Positions 59,382 through 64,000 of a stretch of DNA of 64,000 nucleotides are shown piece after piece (the stretch's first letter is position 1; each line of letters opens with the position of its first letter). The translations under genes and the position numbers were made by a program. The notes under the pieces were generated by a model that was given only the letters and a program-made list of their open reading frames with translations, was not told the DNA's origin and searched no databases. The stretch spans positions 434,001-498,000 of the forward strand of contig NZ_OZ032160.1 in the NCBI RefSeq assembly GCF_964026585.1, given 5' to 3'. Origin of the DNA: Candidatus Endowatersipora endosymbiont of Watersipora subatra. GTDB lineage: Bacteria; Pseudomonadota; Alphaproteobacteria; Rhizobiales; Rhizobiaceae.

Positions 59382-60632
59382 TCAATTAGTACGAATACTT
59401 TTGGGTTCGGGTAATGGTTTCTCTAACCAACCTAACACTGGCATGATCACAAGAAAATGAAGAAAGTACCAGAACGTCGTCATCTTCATCAAGAAAATCC
59501 AGATCCCCTCAGCTGTCCTTGAACCTAAGTAGCCAAGAAATACGGTATCAATCACGAAAATCCAAAAAAAGACTTTGTAAATAGGACGGTAATTAGACGA
59601 TCGTACATGTGAAGTATCCAGCCAAGGTACAAAAAATAGAAGTAAAATGGCACCGAACATAGTCAGAACACCACCCAATTTAGAATCCATAACAACGATG
59701 GCTGTAAAGGGGACGACTATACTGAAGTCAAAAGCTCTTAGCATGGCATAAAAGGGAAGAAAATACCATTCAGGAACAATATGGGTAGGTGTTTTTAAAG
59801 GATCGGCTTTAATATAATTGTCAGCATGCCCCAAATAATCAGGGAGATAAAACACAAAGTAGGCCATGATAATGAAAAAACAAACTATGGCAAAAGCGTC
59901 TTTTATTGTAGCATAAGGAGTAAAAGGTACAGTCTCATTGCTCTGTTTAATGTCGATTCCCAAAGGATTATTCTGTCCTACCACATGAAGTGCCCACACA
60001 TGCAAGATAACAACACCGAGAATCATAAAAGGTAAAAGATAATGCAAAGAAAAAAAACGATTAAGAGTTGCATTACCTACGGCATAACCACCAAGTAGAT
60101 ATTCACGAACGGTCTCACCTATGAATGGTATGGCACTAAAGAAGCTGGTAATAACTTGTGCACCCCAGTAGCTCATTTGTCCCCACGGGAGCACATAGCC
60201 CATAAAAGCAGTTGCCATCATTAGGAGGTAGATAACTACACCCAAAATCCATAAAACCTCACGAGGAGCTTTATAGGATCCATAATAAAGACCTCGGAAT
60301 ATATGGATATAGACGGCAGCAAAAAACATAGAGGCACCAACAGCATGCCAACTTTGCAGAAGATCACCATAAGGAACATCACGACGAAAGAACTGAACGG
60401 AATCATGAGCAAGAGTGGCATCCGATGTATAATGCATCGCAATGACTATCCCGGTAATAATCTGAGATATCAACATAAAGGATAGAATGCCTCCAAATGT
60501 GTACCATATATTTAAATTTCTTGGTACTGGATAAGAAACAAAACTATCATGAATCAAACGTATAAATGGCAACCGTGTGTCTATCCATTTTCCAAACCCA
60601 TTTTGGGGTTGATAAGTTGAATGTTCCTTCAT
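59382..60632 (-). CDS. petB: cytochrome b of the bc1 complex
   Basis: Ubiquinol-oxidising/reducing membrane core subunit (416 residues, about eight or nine membrane segments) with heme-binding histidine pairs in the [11 protein letters not shown] and [20 protein letters not shown] regions and the quinol-site PEWYFLPFY motif. Fused to no other subunit; the alphaproteobacterial full-length form, not a split b6/IV. Two bases separate it from petA. Confidence 0.97.
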   Translation of the reverse strand: MKEHSTYQPQNGFGKWIDTRLPFIRLIHDSFVSYPVPRNLNIWYTFGGILSFMLISQIITGIVIAMHYTSDATLAHDSVQFFRRDVPYGDLLQSWHAVGASMFFAAVYIHIFRGLYYGSYKAPREVLWILGVVIYLLMMATAFMGYVLPWGQMSYWGAQVITSFFSAIPFIGETVREYLLGGYAVGNATLNRFFSLHYLLPFMILGVVILHVWALHVVGQNNPLGIDIKQSNETVPFTPYATIKDAFAIVCFFIIMAYFVFYLPDYLGHADNYIKADPLKTPTHIVPEWYFLPFYAMLRAFDFSIVVPFTAIVVMDSKLGGVLTMFGAILLLFFVPWLDTSHVRSSNYRPIYKVFFWIFVIDTVFLGYLGSRTAEGIWIFLMKMTTFWYFLHFLVIMPVLGWLEKPLPEPKSIRTN

Positions 60633-60634
60633 AA

Positions 60635-61201
60635 TTATGCTTCCGTCTTGTCAACACCAATGACCAAAAGATCCTTAGTTGCAAAAGTGTGAGGTGGTAA
60701 AGGAAGATTAGTAGGAGCGGGTCCCTTGATCACTCGGCCTGTCACATCAAATTTTGAGCCGTGGCAAGGACAAACCCAACCTTCAAACCCTGCATTGACT
60801 TTCTTTGGTACACATCCTAGATGGGTGCAATTGGCAGAAACGACTGCCCATGCATTTCTCTTGTTTTTATCATTCGTTAAGATAATACGCTGGTTAGACG
60901 ATTCGAAATCACGAAAAACAGATTCATCTTCATCCGCACTTTGAGCCGCAGCCTGCTCCTCATCTGTTAGATGACGTATAAAATAAGGCTTTCCACGCCA
61001 AATAACAGTAACAAGCTGACCAGGGCTAATCGCAGAAATATCAACTTCAACTGGTTCTCCTGCTGCCTTTTCGCGATCATTAGGTGCGAGTTGTCTAATC
61101 AAAGGCCAAATAGCACCGCTCGCAGCACTCGCAGCAGCTACGCCTGTTGCAGTATAAAGAAAATCTCTTCGCGTTAGGACGCGACCATCACGTTTGTTCA
61201 T
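60635..61201 (-). CDS. petA: Rieske iron-sulfur subunit of the bc1 complex
   Basis: Passes electrons from ubiquinol to cytochrome c1. 188 residues: twin-arginine signal LTRRDFLYT (Arg11-Arg12) with an uncleaved membrane anchor (about 15-35), and the [2Fe-2S] ligands in CTHLGC (Cys125, His127) and CPCHGS (Cys144, His147), with Cys130 and Cys146 as the structural disulfide. First gene of the bc1 operon. Confidence 0.97.
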   Translation of the reverse strand: MNKRDGRVLTRRDFLYTATGVAAASAASGAIWPLIRQLAPNDREKAAGEPVEVDISAISPGQLVTVIWRGKPYFIRHLTDEEQAAAQSADEDESVFRDFESSNQRIILTNDKNKRNAWAVVSANCTHLGCVPKKVNAGFEGWVCPCHGSKFDVTGRVIKGPAPTNLPLPPHTFATKDLLVIGVDKTEA

Positions 61202-61514
61202 GGAGCCAACCTCTCCAGCATTAAGTCATTGAATCCTGCTCACTCCATATTTAAGATTTCAATCTATAACAAAGAGTAACCCAAACAGGATTGATATTAT
61301 CTCTCTAAGCTTGATAGATGTTCTTTGTCCAGACTTTTAAGAGCAACTCAAGATAAGTTGTTCAGGATTCATCAACAATTCTCCCAGAGAGTTCACAATT
61401 CTTAAAGTATAAGGAAATCAGAAAGGGAGTAATGTTCCCTAAAATCGAATCTTTTTGATAGGGTATTTGAACGCTTTCATTATGTTGTTGACTCCAAGAA
61501 TAGATCCCTTTCTT
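61202..61514. other. intergenic region upstream of the bc1 operon
   Basis: 313 bases between pgm and petA, both on the minus strand, so it should carry the petABC promoter. I see no strong -35/-10 pair and no coding stretch. A GGAG-like ribosome site precedes petA. Confidence 0.35.
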
Positions 61515-63140
61515 TCATGCTATGAGAGAGGGAGATGTTCTGCCAGTAAAGTATTCAATTTGAGCTATATCATATGAGAATGTAACAAGATCAAAAATAA
61601 CATCTAAAATATCTGAACTATGGTTCCCATCTGGACCAACATAACGCTCCATATAAATGCGGAGCGTCTCCCCAACGGTTCGAGTGCCAGAAAGGCGAAA
61701 CATAATCCGAGAGCCATCTTCGAAAATTAACCGGATGCCTTCATTATGAATCACGGACTGTTCAATAGGATCCCTGTATGAGAATTCATCAGCAATATTG
61801 ATACGACTAATGATTGTTTCTTTTTTCTGAAGGGATGATAACCGCTGCTTTAACGAAACCATTAATCTACACGCTGACTCTGTATCAACTTCTTCAAAAT
61901 CATGTCTTGTATAATAGTTACGCCCAAAGATTCGCCAATGATCTTGCATCACTTCCTTAACAGACTGCTTTCGTACAGCGAGTATGTTCAGCCACATCAA
62001 AATAGCCCAGATACCATCCTTTTCGCGCAGATGCTTTGATCCGGTTCCTGCACTTTCTTCACCACAAAGACTGATCTCACCGGCCTCAAGTAAATTAACA
62101 AAAAATTTCCATCCAGTCGGTGTTTCAAAAACTCTCCTACCCTGAAAGCTCATAACCTGATCAACAGCACGACTTGTTGCCATAGAACGGGCAACAGCAT
62201 TAATACCTGACCTATATCCTGGGACCAAATGTGCATTGGCTGCAAGAACTGCAAGACTATCCGAAGCAGTGACAAAACAGTCTTTGCCCACAATCACATT
62301 TCTATCCCCATCCCCATCAGAGGCCGTAAAAAGGTCCGGACCGTCACTTGTTATTGCAGAATCGTAAAGAATTTTAGAGTAAACACGATTAGGATCAGGA
62401 TGTCCCCCTCCGAAATTCGGACTAGGATTACTATTTAAAATAAAACTCTCATCAACACCTAAAAGATTGATAAAAATTTCTTTTGCATAAGGACCTGTTA
62501 CGGCATGCATAGCATCAAATGAAAAGGTAAAGCCATCTTTTATAATTTTTCGGACCAGATCAAAATCAATTAATGATTGCATTAAAAGTGTATAATCATA
62601 TACAGGATCAATAATACAGATACGCATAGTGCCTGTATTAATTTCACCAATATTGCTCAAATCTATATCCTCAAAATCTGATATCTGATAATATTGGATA
62701 GTTTTCGTTCTTTGATAAACAAGACGATTGAAGATTTCTGGGGCTGGACCACCATTACTAACATTATATTTGATGCCAAAATCACCATCTTGACCTCCAG
62801 CATTATGACTTGCTGATAAAATGATGCCACCATAAGCTTTATAGAGACGAATAAGATGAGAAGCCGCAGGAGTCGATAACAGTCCATTTTGACCAACAAT
62901 CAATTTTCCAAAACCATTCGCTTGACACATCTTGATGATGACCTGAAGTGCTGTTTCATTGAAGAAACGTCCGTCACCACCTAGAACCAATGTCTGGCCG
63001 TATTTATTGTGAAGACAATCAAATATTGATTGAACAAAATTTTGCAAAAAATGAGGAGTTTGAAATTCACTAACTTTCCTACGTAAGCCTGATGTCCCAG
63101 GTTTTTGATCCCTAAAAGAGATTGTTCGAACAAAAGTCAT
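61515..63140 (-). CDS. pgm: phosphoglucomutase
   Basis: Interconverts glucose 1- and glucose 6-phosphate for envelope polysaccharide and glycogen metabolism. 541 residues of the alpha-D-phosphohexomutase type: active-site phosphoserine Ser111 in ILSASHNAGG, metal loop ASDGDGDRNV, sugar loop CGEESAGTGSKH, and C-terminal phosphate loop FRLSGTRTVG. N-terminus DQKPGTSGLR is typical. Standalone between tRNA-Gly and petA. Confidence 0.94.
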   Translation of the reverse strand: MTFVRTISFRDQKPGTSGLRRKVSEFQTPHFLQNFVQSIFDCLHNKYGQTLVLGGDGRFFNETALQVIIKMCQANGFGKLIVGQNGLLSTPAASHLIRLYKAYGGIILSASHNAGGQDGDFGIKYNVSNGGPAPEIFNRLVYQRTKTIQYYQISDFEDIDLSNIGEINTGTMRICIIDPVYDYTLLMQSLIDFDLVRKIIKDGFTFSFDAMHAVTGPYAKEIFINLLGVDESFILNSNPSPNFGGGHPDPNRVYSKILYDSAITSDGPDLFTASDGDGDRNVIVGKDCFVTASDSLAVLAANAHLVPGYRSGINAVARSMATSRAVDQVMSFQGRRVFETPTGWKFFVNLLEAGEISLCGEESAGTGSKHLREKDGIWAILMWLNILAVRKQSVKEVMQDHWRIFGRNYYTRHDFEEVDTESACRLMVSLKQRLSSLQKKETIISRINIADEFSYRDPIEQSVIHNEGIRLIFEDGSRIMFRLSGTRTVGETLRIYMERYVGPDGNHSSDILDVIFDLVTFSYDIAQIEYFTGRTSPSLIA

Positions 63141-63313
63141 AAATTCTACTTTATGATCATAATTGAAATGTTGAGTGAAGTCATTTGAGAATTTTATTCT
63201 TCATTATCATGACAGTATTCAAATAATTGAAGACTGTAATAGTATCTCTCTTAAGAAGAAAGACCTCCAATGAGTTGATGATAAGAAAGGATTAGAAAAG
63301 AGCATTAAAAAGA

Positions 63314-63388
63314 TGGAGCGGGCGATGAGAATCGAACTCACGACCCCAACCTTGGCAAGGTTGTGCTCTACCCCTGAGCTACACCCGC
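63314..63388 (-). tRNA. tRNA-Gly (anticodon GCC)
   Basis: 75-base cloverleaf: acceptor GCGGGTG with CGCCCGC, anticodon stem CAACC/GGTTG around loop TTGCCAA (anticodon GCC), T loop TTCGATT, discriminator T and encoded CCA. Reads GGC/GGU glycine codons. Confidence 0.96.
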
Positions 63389-63466
63389 TTATACTGAAAT
63401 AATAATGACAATGAGTTTATCATCATACAAAAAATATTAGATTGCAATCAGAAAATCTATCTTATG

Positions 63467-64000
63467 TTAACAAATCTTAAGAAAAAGATCTGATCTTGAA
63501 TCCAAAGTCCATAAATCACCTGATGAAATATCAAACCAGGCACCATGAAGGTGAATCTGATTTTTTTTAAGCAAACTCGAAACGTAAGGAAACGTTTTCA
63601 AATTTGAAATTGATTGACGAATCGACTGTTCTTCAAGCTTTCGTTGCAAGTCTTCTCCTGTTTCAGGACCGTTAAGAGAAAAGCAGTCCGCAATAGGTTG
63701 CAAAAAAGAAATCCATTTTCCTATAAAATCATCCGGTGACAATGGATTGCCTATACCACACTCTATCTTTTTTTGAAACGCCTGAATGCCACCACACTGT
63801 CGATGTCCCATTACAATAATATGCTTCACAAACAGTCCTTGAACGGCAAACTCCAAAGCTGCTGATATGCCATAATCTCCATTGGACATGTAAGGTGGTA
63901 TCATATTTCCCACATTGCGTACTACAAACATTTCTCCATGGGCTGCTTGAAAAATAACCTCAGGAGACGAACGAGAATCACAACAAGCAATAACCATGAT
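63467..64000 (-). CDS. beta-class carbonic anhydrase, N-terminus beyond the window
   Basis: Zinc enzyme interconverting CO2 and bicarbonate. The visible 177 residues include ACCDSRSSPE (zinc Cys and the Asp-Arg dyad) and GHRQCGGI (zinc His and Cys), and VVRNVGNMIPPY, the beta-class core. The frame runs off the right edge at codon ATC, so perhaps 40 N-terminal residues are missing. The C-terminal WFDISSGDLWTLD is typical. Whether it serves bicarbonate supply for biosynthesis is inference. Confidence 0.92.
   Translation of the reverse strand: MMVIACCDSRSSPEVIFQAAHGEMFVVRNVGNMIPPYMSNGDYGISAALEFAVQGLFVKHIIVMGHRQCGGIQAFQKKIECGIGNPLSPDDFIGKWISFLQPIADCFSLNGPETGEDLQRKLEEQSIRQSISNLKTFPYVSSLLKKNQIHLHGAWFDISSGDLWTLDSRSDLFLKIC

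Overview
The window is a chromosome segment of an AT-rich alphaproteobacterium with a small genome, most likely from the Hyphomicrobiales (Rhizobiales). Evidence: the block mdh-sucC-sucD-sucA-sucB-lpd; the c-type cytochrome maturation run ccmI-ccmE-ccmF-ccmH near glnE; ftsK-lolA-xthA; rpsT beside dnaA-dnaN; a lipoprotein matching Brucella Omp19; and a tRNA-His that ends in A73 and has no encoded G-1, a trait of alphaproteobacteria. AT-rich composition, missing members of usual gene strings and several eroded intergenic stretches point to genome reduction. A Liberibacter-like organism is my best guess and a Bartonella-like one the main alternative; genus cannot be settled by reading alone.

Layout. 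1-6 kb: end of a tRNA-Pro(GGG), folE, an IscU/NifU-type scaffold gene, yidD, thyA-folA, hflK-hflC, tRNA-Pro(UGG). 6-12.6 kb: a UbiH-type monooxygenase, lon, pgsA, a peptidoglycan-binding protein and a decayed locus. 12.6-24 kb: ccmI-ccmE-ccmF-ccmH, glnE, ftsK, lolA, xthA. 24-28.3 kb (minus strand): rpsT, a rhodanese gene, dnaA, dnaN and, past dnaN, what I read as a recF remnant. 28.6-39.8 kb: an enolase-superfamily enzyme, the Omp19-like lipoprotein and the TCA operon. 40-49 kb: fbpA, then tsaE, ahcY, yidC, rnpA, rpmH, metK and fbpB on the opposite strand. 49-64 kb: tRNA-His, xseA, rpsA, cmk, an epimerase-like protein, a glutathione transferase, uppP, prs, a cold-shock gene, the bc1 complex (petA-petB-petC), pgm, tRNA-Gly and a truncated carbonic anhydrase gene.

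The genes describe an aerobic cell with an oxidative TCA half-cycle (2-oxoglutarate to succinate; malate to oxaloacetate), bc1-based respiration with its own cytochrome c maturation, ferric iron uptake, folate/thymidylate synthesis, an S-adenosylmethionine cycle (metK, ahcY) and membrane/envelope quality control (hflKC, lon, yidC, yidD, lolA, uppP). I saw no CRISPR array, intact prophage, insertion sequence or toxin system, and nothing I would call a new biological system. The most informative oddities are the recF remnant behind dnaN, the fbpA/fbpB pair apparently split by one inversion, the two-part decayed locus at 11.9-12.5 kb with an in-frame stop, and the enolase-superfamily enzyme whose usual first metal-ligand position reads Gly.
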